Shown here one piece after another: positions 29,260-41,330 of a stretch of DNA of 41,557 nt (the first letter of the stretch is position 1; each line of letters begins with the position of its first letter). This stretch comes from Hofstenia miamia (Eukaryota; Xenacoelomorpha; Acoela; Hofsteniidae), in NCBI GenBank assembly GCA_900660155.1, contig CABFPE010000018.1:1696326-1737882 (forward strand), in the 5' to 3' direction. Below the pieces are notes generated by a model, which was not told the DNA's origin, did no database searches, and worked only from the letters and a program-made list of their open reading frames with translations. The translations under genes were made by a program, and so were the position numbers.

Positions 29260-31110
29260 TCAGATCCTCCAGGAAGTCAAAATAAGTGGTGTTATGAGGC
29301 ATGGTGGAGGGATGCAAAGTAAGTTATTCTTCTCTGAATTGACTTTGAGCTTAATGGATTCAACTTTCTTACTGAGGGTGGCAGTTCCAATTGTCATGCA
29401 GTAGTTGATCTTAGCCTCCCTGATAATGTTCCAAAAGGTGTTTAGAAGGCTGTGACTTCTTAACTTATCAACTTGTGAGTGGGAGATGCAGACATAAGCA
29501 GTTGTGCATTCTATGTCCAAGGCTATTTCACACCCAAGCAATTGCAAAAAGCACAAGCTCTTCTTTAGAAAACATCTCAGTTAGGCACCACTTCATTAGA
29601 CCTAGTATATCATTGTCTCTGTTTGTCTCAATGATCCACTCTGTGATGGCTAGCTTTTCCATAAACTCCTTAGGTTGGCATTTGATAGTTAGAATCTGCT
29701 TGTTTTCAGTAATTGACCAGGCAGGTGTGGGCTGAGGCAAAGTGGTGGCATCTAAAAACTTTTCAAGATTAACAGCCTTGATTAGAACTTTGGTTTCAGA
29801 AGAGAATTTGATAGCAGATGAGGCTAATAGCTCCTCCTCTCAGTAAAACTGATTGGGTGGGCACATGTTGTGCTCTAAAACTAACAATGGGATGACTTCA
29901 CCATCTTTCATAGCATGCCACTGAGTCTTGATGATCTTGTTGTATCTGCATTCTGGATAGTTCATGCACTCTAGATTGAAAAAGATCTCCATTTTTATAG
30001 GGATGTTGTAGTGGTTCACCAACTCCAAAAACTGCTGAGTGGATCCAGGTTCTCTCCTTATAAGGCAGATGGTACACAGAATTGAAGAATGGAAATTTAG
30101 TGCCTGTGGTAGCTCCTCAGATGTACTTATTGAGTGTGTCTGAGAAAATGTTGATATCAGAGAAAGTGATTCCCAATCTGTTGATGATCATTTAGGGAGG
30201 CAGATTTACCAACTGGCTACTAGTGCCAACTAACCAAGTATTGTACTTCTGCAATCTTTCCATCACATTTTTTGTCTTTCCTAGTGAAGCAGGGAGGGAG
30301 CAGGAATGAAGCAACCAGTTTTTAACTTTCCAGGCAGCCAGGCAAATTGCTATTTTATTTATACAATTCTTGGTGAGTCTTTTGCAAGTAGATTTATCTA
30401 GCGGTCATTGCAAGTGCGGATTCTAGTTGAGAAAGATAGCTCCTCTTGAATGAATAGCTGGAGGAAATCATTCTGAAAACAACATTTTGTCCACAAAGTT
30501 CTGCCAGTCTTGTGTGTTGTGAGACAATCATAACTCCATCAGCAAGTGTTTGAAGGATCAAGAATATTGAGAGTTTGGGCTCCTAATTTTGATTGTGGGC
30601 CATTAAGTCTCAGGGTTATGCTCAGCTTTTAATGTGGCCCAGATCTCATTGATCTCCTTTAGGGTGGTGTTGCTCTGTAAGAAGGCAAAGCTAACATGGA
30701 GGTCTGTGATGGAGGCCAGACCAGGCAGGTTGATGTTGATAGATTCTAGCATTTGAGCCTGCACTGCTCAACAGCCAATGAATTGGTATTTTCTTGCACA
30801 TCAGCAAGTTAGTGTAGATCAGCTTAGTGACTGTGATGACATTTGTATGATACATACTTTTTGGTCTGTACACACTCTTGTATAATATTCTGAAGTTCTC
30901 CATGCAGAAATGTAGGCTCTCCACAGCTTCAGAAATGTTGTCCTGGTATTCCTCTTAAAAGAACATGATAAAAACAAATGTTCTCTACCTTTGCAAGTCT
31001 GTAAGCTATCTCAAGTTGCTCCATCATATGGGGCTGATTGACATTCCCAACACATAAGAAGTAAGCAAACAGTAAGTTATCAAAATCAATTGTAGCATCT
31101 GCTACCAAGT
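29260..31110 (-). pseudogene. Unassigned multi-copy protein family, minus-strand copy, decayed
   Basis: Coding-like minus-strand segments in several frames: about 31110-30970 (TIDFDNLLFAYFLCVGN, QPHMMEQLEIAYRLAKVEN); 30953-30780 (ISEAVESLHFCMENFRILYK); 30775-30600 (QAQMLESININLPGL, SITDLHVSFAFLQSNTTL); about 30525-30480 (TQDWQNFVDKMLFSE); about 30185-30125 (IINRLGITFSDINIFSD); 30060-29842 (FLELVNHYNIPIKMEIFF, YPECRYNKIIKTQWHAMKDG); 29839-29527 (SSAIKFSSETKVLIKAVN, ILTIKCQPKEFMEKLAITEW). A second copy with the same order of motifs lies at 34076-34786 on the plus strand, so this was a real protein. Stops and frameshifts show decay. I do not recognise the family. A mobile element or endogenous virus structural protein is possible but unproven. 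Confidence 0.6.
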
Positions 31111-32690
31111 GTTAACAGAGATTAAATTATTATTTTAAATTATTGTTCTTTGTTCTAAGTGGGTAGGGATGTATGTATGTTAACTCTTTACTCTGATACT
31201 ATATATGTTTAGTTAATCTTCACTTAACTAGAGTAACTGGATACTGTTTAGGTATACCACTGTTGCAGTTCTACTCCATGATCTGGCTATGGCTTCTGGC
31301 TGACTCTGATCTCTGAATCAATTCACAGTAGAACAGTAGAACACTATAATTACTTCAAGTCAAATACAGACTGAAGATAAATATGAACATAAAAAGAATA
31401 AAAGAACAATAACCAAAATTAAATTAAATTAAATGTTTATTACTGCTATCATTTAAATTCACATGTGTTTCCATCGCTGATTATAATTGGTTCCAAGCCT
31501 CAGTGTAACATCCTCTACCAGGCATTATTACTGTTTATCTCTTGTTACTGCATAACACTAGTCATATTTCTGCAGGTAGGGATTTACCTATTGCATACTG
31601 CTTAGCTGTTATTTCTGTTACCATAAAGTGAACTAGGATTAACCATTCATTATTTAGGTGATGAAGCCATTTGGTACTTTATCCAATGATCAACAATGGG
31701 CATCTGCCTAAAGCTGATCTCCACATCCAGTTTCACCATTTCCTTGATGATCCATTTTATTGAGTGCCACACCTCAGCTCATTGATACAGTTTATGTGTA
31801 CCCTATCCTAGCTCAGTGTAAACTCAAGACATGACACAATTCGACTTAAACTCTATTTTGTAAAAGTGTTCTATCTCTTTGCAACCCGACTTGTTACTAG
31901 CTGCTCATTTGATACTACATTAACCGATTACCAATTATATTGGCATTTCTAAATATATTAGTTTTGAGCAGCTTCCTAACTTACATTTATAATTTAATAC
32001 ATGTACGGTAACTTTATTGGTCATTTATTGGTCATTAATTTGGATCTAAAATAGAAATAATATATTCACTAAGTTTTGGTAATCCAACTGATTGTTTTCA
32101 GTTAATTAGTTTAGTACATGTAGTGAGTGATTGCTAGTCAACTAATTGAGAGAAAAACCCCTATACCTAACCTATTTGCACTTTCATAGTCTGGCACAGG
32201 GACCCTTGAATCATTATCTGTGATGGATCCAGATCACTACTAAACACCCCTTGATTAGCTCAACATCATATTAAATATTCAAACTGTTATAGTAGAACAA
32301 AATAAGAATTCCAAATAAAATTCTTTATCAATTGCTTACAATGTTTAGTTCCTATTTATAGTAAATCTTGAAAAGTACCTGTTGATTAAATTTAAACTTT
32401 TTGTCTGCCAAGATGGCAGCTAAAAATAATGGAAGCAATTTCGCCCCCTCATTTTGCCAAAAGTATTTTTATTGACTGATACTAATCTCTCTTTTTTGAT
32501 ACATGTTATTTCTTGGTTGCATAATACAAATAAATCTAAATTAATCTAATTGATCTAAATACAATATTTATAATGATCATTTCTTTGATCTTATTCTTGC
32601 TCTGCTCAACATTTGCAGTTTATTTTTGATTTGTTTTGGATGATGCTACATGCCCTCCTCAGCTTGCATTATTTTTAGCACAGCTCACTC
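31111..32690. other. Spacer without recognised gene
   Basis: No convincing frame on either strand. It may be non-coding insertion sequence between two parts of the minus-strand coding-like tract. Confidence 0.4.
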
Positions 32691-33230
32691 TCCATGCACC
32701 AAGGTGTCCACCTTCTGGATTATCAATTTTGCATGTTGATCAGCCCACATGGTTTCTTTGAATTTGACTTGTTTTGTCATCTTCAGGACCACCTCTCATT
32801 TGGTTGTTACTGTATTAGCGTATTTTAGGAATTTTGTCTCTCAAGTGTCCTCTGCTAACAGTGTAATCTCTCTTAGTTCATTGATTTTCTTTCAAAATAT
32901 TTCATAGTATTTATGATGTAATTGTATTCCTTTAATTCCTATCATCAATGTCATCTGCACATCAGCCCTGCTCATATGGGCTAAATCTTCTCTGATATGA
33001 TTGTCTGGGTAGAAGAACTGTGGGTGTTTGAAATGTCTTTATAAAAGAAGCTTATGTTGTCCCTTACTTCTTGTTCAGATCATTCTTATTGATTCACATC
33101 ATCATAACAATTTTGACTCTTTTCATCACATCATAGTAACAATACTTCCTCTCCCAGATGTCTGTCCATACAATGTTGTTCACCCTGGAGAATAGCATTA
33201 TTGCTTTTGGAGTCTGACTTTCTATTTCCC
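32691..33230 (-). pseudogene. Unassigned coding-like tract, minus strand, possibly the N-terminal part of the same family
   Basis: The minus-strand frames read KAIMLFSRVNNIVWTDIWER (about 33220-33150), then REDLAHMSRADVQMTLMIGI (about 32995-32935), KINELREITLLAEDT (about 32895-32850) and VKFKETMWADQHAKLIIQKV (about 32765-32705), with stops between. Composition and residue patterns look coding. It lies upstream, in the same orientation, of the tract at 31110-29260. No homology recognised. Confidence 0.4.
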
Positions 33231-34075
33231 TAAAAAACTCAGATTTAGAAAAAACTTGATCAAACTCAGAATTTTCTTTAAAAAATACTCAAATTTGAAC
33301 TCAAAACACAAAAACTTGAACTTGGATCAAGTAACTCAAACTTGACTAAAAAATTCTGAATTCTAAAAGTCCACCCTCACATCTGACAAATATGTTAGAT
33401 GTCAATGGAAGCTATATTTTTAGTATGTAAGCAGTAATTCAATCACACATGACAGATATACATGTTGTTTTGTTGAACCCCTCCTCCTCACTGTGGTACA
33501 GCATGGAGAACTGAACAAGTGGTCAATAAAGCTCAGTGAGTTTCTACTTGTGGTACAGCTCAGGTAGTCAATTCACAGAAGGGTCCATTACAGGCATTGA
33601 AATTACTCCATCTGCAAAAGGACTTTAAAAGGAGTCATTTTTAAACCATTTGTTTTGCCACAACCTAAAAGATGCCACTATTCATGCTCCCCCTACCCTC
33701 TGCATTTAGTCAGAGGTATGCCTCTGCTCAGTACTCTCATGAATATTATAAACAAGGACACTCTCATGTAATAATTGTTGGAAACAAAACATTGCATCTT
33801 TCCTTTAATGCTACTTGCACAGCTTGTTACATAACCAAATAAAATAACTTACTGGAAACTAGAACAGCCATCAGCAAACAATTGGATACTGCTCACCAGA
33901 AAATTTGTTTTCCACTATGCTCTTTTGGATAGATGCAGAGAAGCAATCTGTAATTAACACATTAATCTTTTACCCACATTCAATGTGTGAGGACATGAAT
34001 CATTCATATTTGCACAGCATGGTGTATAATTGTTTTGATGCAGAATTTCACATAACAAACTGACATTGCCTAGTT

Positions 34076-34786
34076 GCATACAAAGACAATTTTGTGTTAC
34101 AACCACAAATATGCTTTTCTCTTGAAAATCTATGTTATTTACTTGTTGAAAACAAAGAAATATGTGATTCTAAATTAATGGATAAATTTTTCTAAAATAA
34201 TGTTTTGTGAAAGCCAACAAAATTTGTTTAGTAATTATTTTAGATGATTTTGATGAAACCAATGCTATCAGTTTTGAAATTTACAAATTGGAATTTTGCT
34301 TGGACAATTTTTTCATTCTAAAGCCACAGTACTTTAGTGTACTCAGTCTACAAAACTTTGTGATTCTAATGCCACACTAATTCATACTGATGTATTCCTA
34401 CACTGTATATGCCCACAACACTCACTAATGATAGATGAATAGCTAGCTATCACTGTTCTGCTCCAAGCTCAATCATATGAATTGATTGCAAAAAATGAGC
34501 ACCATCAACTATTACTGATATTCATGTTTCTTTTATCTTCACTGATTCATTTAATACTCTCATTAAAATCAATAATATATTGACAAACATCAAAGCAGGT
34601 TGCCCAACTGATGATAGCTGGCCTGCAATCTCCATTACATTGCTGTCCACAACTTATCATTATTCCACCAAAGGCTTGATAATGAAAATCCAACAGTCAC
34701 TTGAAGCACAAGATCAAACAGACTTTATAAAAGCTTTCTTCAAAGAAGCATTTGCCCCAGACTGTAATACCAAATCTGTTTTGTGA
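34076..34786 (+). pseudogene. Unassigned multi-copy protein family, plus-strand copy, decayed
   Basis: Frames 34076-34195 (FSLENLCYLLVENKEICDSK), 34201-34380 (AISFEIYKLEFCLDNFFILK) and 34498-34786 (TITDIHVSFIFTDSFNTLI, QDQTDFIKAFFKEAFAPD) line up in order with the minus-strand copy: ISEAVESLHFCMENFRILYK, SITDLHVSFAFLQSNTTL, TQDWQNFVDKMLFSE. A later piece (about 34988-35055, IINKGIP...) may match IINRLGI there. The two copies are quite diverged, so they descend from different members of a family rather than from a recent duplication. Each has several stops. Confidence 0.6.
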
Positions 34787-35739
34787 CACATATCAATTTA
34801 TCTAACAGAAGATCCAACCTTAATTTTTCCTATTTCACATAGAATTTGAGACCTTTTACTCAAAAGCAAATCATTCAGATCCTGGCAAAGCTCAATAATT
34901 GCTTCTATATGGTACATCATTAATGATATCTCTGCTGGAAAGAATATTAAATCCACCTCTTTATTTGAAAAATATTATTTGTGAATTATTAATAAAGGAA
35001 TCCCACTAGGAGCTTTACTGATCACTTTTATAAGGAACAAGTTAGACATTGCTCTGTGAGATGTACATATTGTAATGGATACTTGCAGGAAAATTATGTG
35101 TGGTGCAACTTGTGATTACATATGATTGTAAGCAAATTCAAAATAAATTTCATTCTCATTGGATACTGTTTGTTTTTTATTTTTATTATATTTCATTAAC
35201 CATTTTAGCTCTGGTATGGTGATAATGTAGGAGAACTCTGCTGTGCCTGGGGCAATAACTTGCCCCTTGACAGATGTGAGCCTATATTGTGGTTGCTTTA
35301 GGGCTATGCATAGGGATAGGAAATAAGAGAACTACTATCTATTGATCAAACATGCACAAATTAAAACACACCTTGAATATACTATGCTGTTGGCAAACAT
35401 GAATACATGGTAACTACACATTTATTAATATCTTATTACATGAGCTGAGTAGATAAACCTGGAGATAAATTATTTGTATTAAGCTAGAAATTACAAATTG
35501 AGACACACAATTAGCACCTTGGATTTGTAAGGATGGATTCAAATGGCTGGGCTTTGGTGAGATGCCATGTGAATTGGTCACTACTTTAACTGTCTTGGAA
35601 TTACTTTTCTTTTCTACAATGAAATTGGCAAATTACCAATCTTCTATTGTATTGTTAGAGCATGGGATGCTCTTGGCAATGGTAATCTTCTGCAACCTTC
35701 ATACCACTTGAGCTGCTAGAAGCACCCTGCAATTCTACA
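34787..35739. other. Tail of the unassigned copy, then presumed 5' LTR of the Ty3-type element
   Basis: The sequence just before the primer-binding site ends in CTACA (35735-35739), a plausible LTR end. The LTR start could not be fixed because no matching 3' LTR is in the window. No CG dinucleotide is seen in this stretch. Confidence 0.4.
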
Positions 35740-35758
35740 TGGTGACCCTGACGTGATT
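35740..35758 (+). other. Primer-binding site complementary to the tRNA-Trp 3' end
   Basis: TGGTGACCCTGACGTGATT. The animal tRNA-Trp 3' end gives TGGTGACCCCGACGTGATT, so there is one C-to-T change, at a CG dinucleotide. Confidence 0.75.
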
Positions 35759-36397
35759 CTTTGACACTCTGGAGTGTCAGTTAAACTATCTACTCCATTC
35801 TGTTACTGTGTGCAGATGGATCAAAGTTCGAAAATGTACTCCAGTTGTGAAGGTTGATCACCTACCAAAGCAGTCAACCTGTTTTTCACTTGGTGATTGT
35901 GAAGTGAAACAGAACTGTTATGATGTTTCTTTACTGTATTTGGTTTTGTATTCTACTGGGTGTGAGTCAGTTAGGATGGATTTCCTCTGACTGTGATCTA
36001 CTTCACCACCCATTGATGTGCAATGTCACCTTATGCATAGTTTTTACATTTGCCAGCTCTGTGATATGATGCTGTCACTGAGCTCTGATTCTGTTCTTAC
36101 TGTTCTTAGTGCTATTTTGGTTAGTCTCATTTTCCTAGAAATGGGATTGTGTACCTATGCCCTGCTACCATCTGTTAAGTGCTTTTATTTCTTTGTCACA
36201 GTTGGATGTTTCTCCTACATTATTGGAATTGCTATTGGAACCTTTTCTCTTACTTTACCTTACTTTACCACTTAGGGTTTCCCCTTGGACGCTGTCCCTC
36301 ACACTGCTGGACTTAATTCTGTTGTTGTTTTACCAACTCCTACCCCCACTAAACCTGTTTCTGGTATATCCACNGAAACCCCTCCCCTGCCACTCTG
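35759..36397 (+). other. Leader region of the retrotransposon
   Basis: Open stretches at 35808-35990 and 36018-36275 have no recognisable domain; the second is merely hydrophobic. One N at 36374 is an unresolved base without flanking duplication. Confidence 0.4.
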
Positions 36398-37739
36398 TTG
36401 AATCTGTTTCTTATGTATACTCCACTGTTGCCTAATTCCAAGTCACTGACACCTGAGGTTCAACAACTCAGAGAAGCCCTAGCTGAACAAATCTCACAGT
36501 GTCATTCCTGTGAAGCCTGTTTTGATGGCCTAAAAGCCAAAATGAGACAACAAGCCACTGCTGCTTGGCAGTGTGAGAGATGCCTACTTGATTCAATCTC
36601 TGCCTTGGAGATGTGAATTCAGGAAGCATTCCTACAAGCTCCTCTGACTCCCCCACAGGAACCTGAATATGTAACTCATGCTCTTTTGGATAAAGCTCTT
36701 GATGCTCTTTCAGAAAAGTTCTCAACTTTCATATCACAGGCAATGTCTCTCCACTTTTCTAATGCTTTGTCATCACCTACTCTGTCCCCTGTGATGCCAC
36801 CATTCATTACCCCCATTACCTCTTTTACAAGTGGAGCGCCTACCTTCACTCAATCTACCCTTTCTCAAGTTGCAAAGCTAACTACAGTAGCTACTCCAAG
36901 CTCTTGTACCCCAAGTGTAACAGTTGTGCCTTCAGCATCTGTAAATGTCTCAGTCACTCCCACTACTATGATTGTTCCACCTTCTCCTCTGAGTGACCCC
37001 ATCAGATCTACAACAACTCGTGGGCCATGCTTCACTCAGTCTATTTTGCCCACCAAAGCACCAGTGAATGAACAATTGAATCTCTTTAATAGACATTCAG
37101 TACTGCCTAAATTTACTGGCAAAATCAACAAAATCTCACAGTAGTTTGATGAGTGGCTCTTTCTGTTCAAGTTAACTATGAAGCTGTATAAAACCACTCA
37201 GGATGCTGCCACCTCACAATTCCCATGTTCCTTCAATGCCTTGCATACAACCAGTATATGATGCTGGATAGGGAATTTAAGACAAATTACCAGTTACTTG
37301 TTGGTCACTTTGAGGACCACTACAAAGCACCTCACATCAAACAGCAGTATAAGACACTCCTATGTGATCTTTCCATCAAGAAGGGAGATGATGTGAGAAC
37401 CTACATAATGCAAGTTGATAGACTCTTTCACCTCAGTAAACTAACTCCAGAATACTCAAGACATGATCTCTTCTCTTACATTTGTAGGGGATTTCCTTCT
37501 ACCATCAGGAGCTGCCTCAAACTTAAATGTGATCTGAAGGATGATTTAAACTCTATTATTAAGAAGGCAATTAGCATTGTCTACATGCTACAAAATACTA
37601 CACACATCAAGAGAGATGGGTCAACCTACCACAAAATCTTTAACTTCTTCAAGTTCTGCTACAGTGCAGAAAAAGATGGACACTGAAAGATGGTCCACCC
37701 ATATCTGTACCCAGAGTGGGCCATTATCCGCCTAATTGC
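36398..37739 (+). pseudogene. gag of the Ty3-type element
   Basis: The N-terminal frame contains TPEVQQLREALAEQ and a CHSCEACF segment (to TGA 36614). A Ser/Thr/Pro-rich linker follows (36686-37144). After a TAG where a Trp is expected (Q-stop-FDEW, 37142) comes the capsid-like retrotransposon gag domain: FDEWLFLFKLTMKLYKTTQD, then REFKTNYQLLVGHFEDHY and KKGDDVRTYIMQVDRLFHL (37225-37686). A nucleocapsid knuckle relic GHYPPNCKWG is found at 37716-37745 in a shifted frame. Gag would form the particle. It is broken by stops and frame changes. Confidence 0.75.
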
Positions 37740-37853
37740 AAATGGGGATGGTATTATCATCAATGAGCCTTCCATTGAAGTTTGTACTCCTGATACCCTG
37801 GTCAAGTATGTCAACCATTTAAATTAGTTGGAGCACCACCTCCTGAAAACTGT

Positions 37854-38525
37854 GTGCATGAAGTTTTGGTGATAACTTCATTGCTACACACTAACGTCAT
37901 CCCAGCAGATGTGAACAGATTACTAATTAACACCACCATCAAAACAGGAGCTTCTGTATCTATCATCAGTGACACCTGTTGCAACAAGCTTTGCCTACAG
38001 AGAGAAGATCTCTTACCTTCCACTACTCATTTATTTGATGCTTCAGGGAATACTATTTTGCTGAAGGGCCAGATTAACAATCTCGAATTATGCATCCATC
38101 AGGAATGTTTTCATGTGGACCTCATCATGGTTGACACCTGCAATCGGCCTCTACCATATGATGTTATCCTTGAGAATGACTTCTGTGAGAGAATTGATTA
38201 TGGAACCAACACTCTCTCTATTCACAAAAGTGAGCCACAGGAGGAACTGATTACTACCTGTAACCAAGATATCTTGTTAACTTTCACAGATACAATCATT
38301 GTGGAACCATGGTACTGGCAACAAGTTGCCATCACTACAAGCTCTCCTTACAAGGGGGACATCATGATTTCTGGACAAAGGGAAAAATGCTTTCAGGGTT
38401 TACATCTTTCTCCAGACATTTGTCACATTTCTTGTGGGAAGACTTATGTCACTGTACTTAATAGTTCTGCATGCCTGATCCATATGGATCACACAAAGTC
38501 GGACACTGGTCTGACTCAAACCTAA
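37854..38525 (+). pseudogene. Retroviral-type aspartic protease region
   Basis: The frame contains the protease core where D-T/S-G-A is expected, here KTGASVSIIS (37941-37970), with Lys in place of the catalytic Asp. LPYDVILENDF (canonical hydrophobic-ILG-DF/W) follows at about 38152-38180. The missing catalytic Asp makes it inactive. Confidence 0.75.
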
Positions 38526-38637
38526 AGCTGCAGCTGGTCTGCCCATTCTTACCACAATTCATGATCTCAGTGAACTGAGTGATCCAGTCCAGGTCCCAGT
38601 TGTCAACAAGAAAATGGGCATCTGAGTCCACAAGAAC

Positions 38638-39345
38638 GTGACGCACTCTCTGCCCTCTTATGCCAACATCATGATGTGCTTAATTATGGATCAATCAGTG
38701 TTGGAAAGGCTGTTGGGGAACAACATGCAATTGAGCATTTGGTTGCCAGTTCAGAGGGTACCCAAGAATCTAAGAAAGGATTATGAACAAATCCTTAGCA
38801 ATCTTATTGAAAGTGGGATTTTACAGAATAGCAATAGTCCATATGCTGCACCTACAGTGTTCATTGACCAAGAAGAGAAGTACTGCCTCTGAGTTGATTT
38901 CCAATGGCTAAATGATATTACAGTCAAGGATGCATATCTTTTACCTTGCATTGAAGATTTACTCTATGATGCCAGCAAGTACAAACTATTTTCATGCTTG
39001 GATCTCTGTAAAGCCTATTGGCAGATACTGATGAAACCTGCTGACATTCTGAAAACTGCTTTTATTTTGCCTTATGGCCTCTTTGAGTGGAAGTACATGG
39101 CCTTTGGGCTCTGCAAATCTCTGGCCACATTTAAGCATTATGTCACACAAGTACTATGGAATGGCGCTAATTTTCTTGAACCTGGGATCACCACATACTT
39201 GGACAATATCCTTGTTGCTGGACACACCTCTGATCACTTAAGTAAACTGGGTCCCACTTTGAAGATCCTCTATGATTCTGGACTCTGGGTAAATTGAAAC
39301 AAGTGTTCCCTCATTTTGCCCCAATTTACCCTCTTAGGTAGGGTA
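38638..39345 (+). pseudogene. Reverse transcriptase domain of the Ty3-type element
   Basis: In order: LRKDYEQILSNLIESGIL; SPYAAPTVFI; VDFQWLNDITVKDAYLLP; motif A FSCLDLCKAYWQI, with its Asp kept; motif B MAFGLCKSLATFKHYV; motif C TYLDNILVAG (39196-39219), where the second Asp of YLDD is Asn. A TGA at 38890-38892 stands where Arg is common (CL-stop-VDFQWLND). Another TGA at 39295 breaks the N..KCSL segment. Non-functional by both active-site loss and stops. Confidence 0.85.
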
Positions 39346-39960
39346 ATCAAGCCTGGAAGGATATCTATCAAAAATGATGCAAAAGACCATCTAGATCAAA
39401 TTGAGACTCCATGCTCATGCAAGGACGTTCAATGCCTGATGGGCTTTCTTAACTATTATGGCTCCTTCATTTCTGAATTAGCCAACTGAACCAAGAATAT
39501 CTCTAACTTACTAAGAAAGAATACTGAATTTTGTTGGACTTGGGCTGAACAAGAAGAGCTGGACACTGTGAAGTGAGAGCTCAGATGGATTCCCAGTCTG
39601 AACATGCCAGATTATATGAGAGAATTCATCATCAACTGTGATGTGAGTTCAGTCACCATCAGTGGTGTGCTCAGCCAAGTGATTGATGGTCAGGAATACC
39701 CTGTACAATATTTCAGCCAGAAGCTCTGCAAAGCTGAACTGAACTACAGAGCTATGAAATCAGAAATGCTGGCACTTGTTGAAAGTCTAAAGAAGTTTCA
39801 TTTCTTCATTCTAGGCTGGAAATTTGTTGTGTGCACCAACAACTCCATGGTAGCATGGCTCAAAAAATTCTCTGGCAACAAGTCAAACATCATTGCCTAA
39901 TGGTTGGAATACCTTAATGACTTCTCTTTTATGACCACTCACCACCCTGGGAGATTGCAC
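39346..39960 (+). pseudogene. RT thumb/connection and RNase H domain
   Basis: CKDVQCLMGFLNYYGSFI is the connection. FIINCDVSSVTISGVLSQV is the RNase H first block (Asp kept). LNYRAMKSEMLALVESLKKF is the Glu block (kept). VVCTNNSMVAWL has Asn where the third Asp is expected. HHPGRLHLNADYFTTLP is the A-D-ALSR-like end of the domain, with stops at 39487, 39574 and 39898. Confidence 0.8.
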
Positions 39961-40089
39961 CTCAATGCTGACTATTTCACCACTCTGCCTAGCTATGAGA
40001 GAGACCTGTGGAAGCCAATGGGTGAGAAGACTCCATTTGGTTTCATGCCTGCCTGTGAGTATGAGCTCCTTCCTGATATCAATGCAGAT

Positions 40090-41327
40090 TGAAATGGGAA
40101 AGTGATCCTCCCTATTATGGTGAAGGAGGAGATTTCTGAAAAGGAGATTGCTGCCCATCAATTACACAACAAGGTTTTGTCTGAAATCATTTTTAAAATC
40201 AAGCACCCTGATCATGCTATCAGTGACTTCACTAAGAGGTACTTTCAACACTATCATTGGAAGCTTACCAAAGCTGGCCTCCTCTACATGCACAGCAGGA
40301 ATAATTGTCTGGCAATCCCAGAATATTTCAAGTGAGATCTTGTCCAGAAGATCAATAAACTTGGACACCTTGGGATTATCCAGACAGAAAGAACATTCAA
40401 TTCTCATTACATTACCATTGGTATTAGAGTCACAGATCAAGATGTAATCAATAAGTGTGAAGCAAGCTTGCTTCAAGGAGCTGGACACTTTCTGGAGCAG
40501 AGAGCTGAGCTCCATAGTCAGGTCGCCAAAAGAACAAACAAAGTGGTCCACATTGAAAAACTCTCAAGGGATGAGCAAGGATTTCAATATCTGTTGGCCT
40601 TGATAGACAACTTTACCAAGTATGCACAGCTCATTCCTCTTGATACCACCACCACTGAAGTCATCTGCAAAAGAATTGTAAAAGACTGGATCTTTAAGCT
40701 CAGGCCCATGGTGCATTTGGTCTTTGACCACAGTCCACAGTTTGACAACTCCCTAATATCTACTCTCATGAAAGAACTAGAGATCATACATGATTTTTCT
40801 ACTGCCTACCACCTGCAGTCAAATGGCATCATTGAGTGACTGAACTGCACCATCATTAAATTAATCAGAGTCACTTTAGCCTGACCACTGGTCAAAACTG
40901 GAGACACATCAAGTTCTTTTACAATACTGCTGTGCACTCCACCACTAAAGTAAGTCCTTTCAAAGCCATGTTTGGCCATGAAGCAAGCACTCCTTTGTTG
41001 ATCATGTTCCCAGACTACAATGAGCCAACTTTGGAAAACTTTGTGAACCAGATGCTGAAAGAATTCCAAGAAGTGCACCTTTCTATCTGTTGGAATACCA
41101 ATCAGTCTGTTATTTGCCAGAAAAGAAATTTTGATAAAAAGCTGTATGGTGAGCCCACAAAGCTGGAGATTCTGTATTTGCTTATTTTCCTTGTCAGGTC
41201 ATTGATGCTATCCAGGTATGAAAACTTGCCACTAATTGGCAAGGGCCTTTTTAAAATAGTCAAGGTGTTAGATCACAACTGGTATTTATTAGATAATGAT
41301 AAAGTTGCCCACTTTCAGCAACTTTGA
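40090..41327 (+). pseudogene. Integrase domain
   Basis: The zinc-binding part is degenerate: KINKLGHLGIIQTERTF, with one Cys (INKCEAS) left of the C-x2-C pair. Catalytic core: VVHIEKLSRDEQG holds Glu where the first Asp of D-D-E is expected. LVFDHSPQFDNSL keeps the second Asp. SNGIIE keeps the Glu but is followed by TGA (40837-40839) where Arg normally stands. The C-terminal part (STTKVSPFKAMFGHEASTPL, then RNFDKKLYG, stop at 41325-41327) is complete in frame. Confidence 0.85.
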
Positions 41328-41330
41328 GGC

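Larger units (their letters stand above)
35740..41330 (+). mobile_element. Decayed Ty3-type LTR retrotransposon, gag-pol, tRNA-Trp-like primer site
   Basis: Order: primer site (35740-35758), leader, gag (about 36398-37690), zinc-knuckle relic (37716-37739), protease (37854-), RT (38700-39340), RNase H (39604-39960), integrase (40340-41327). RT-RNaseH-integrase order is that of Ty3/gypsy elements. Many stops and several frameshifts interrupt it. The tRNA-Trp primer site is known from the CsRn1/Kabuki group, so that is the best guess at lineage. The sequence beyond 41330 does not resemble anything before 35739, so the 3' LTR is missing or diverged. Confidence 0.9.

Noticed and set aside
36018..36275. 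85-codon hydrophobic frame resembling a membrane protein
   Set aside because: It lies in the retrotransposon leader, has no homologous pattern, and its hydrophobicity follows from T-rich codons.
40162..40551. 129-codon minus-strand frame over the integrase region
   Set aside because: Antisense shadow of the integrase, which matches known motifs on the plus strand.
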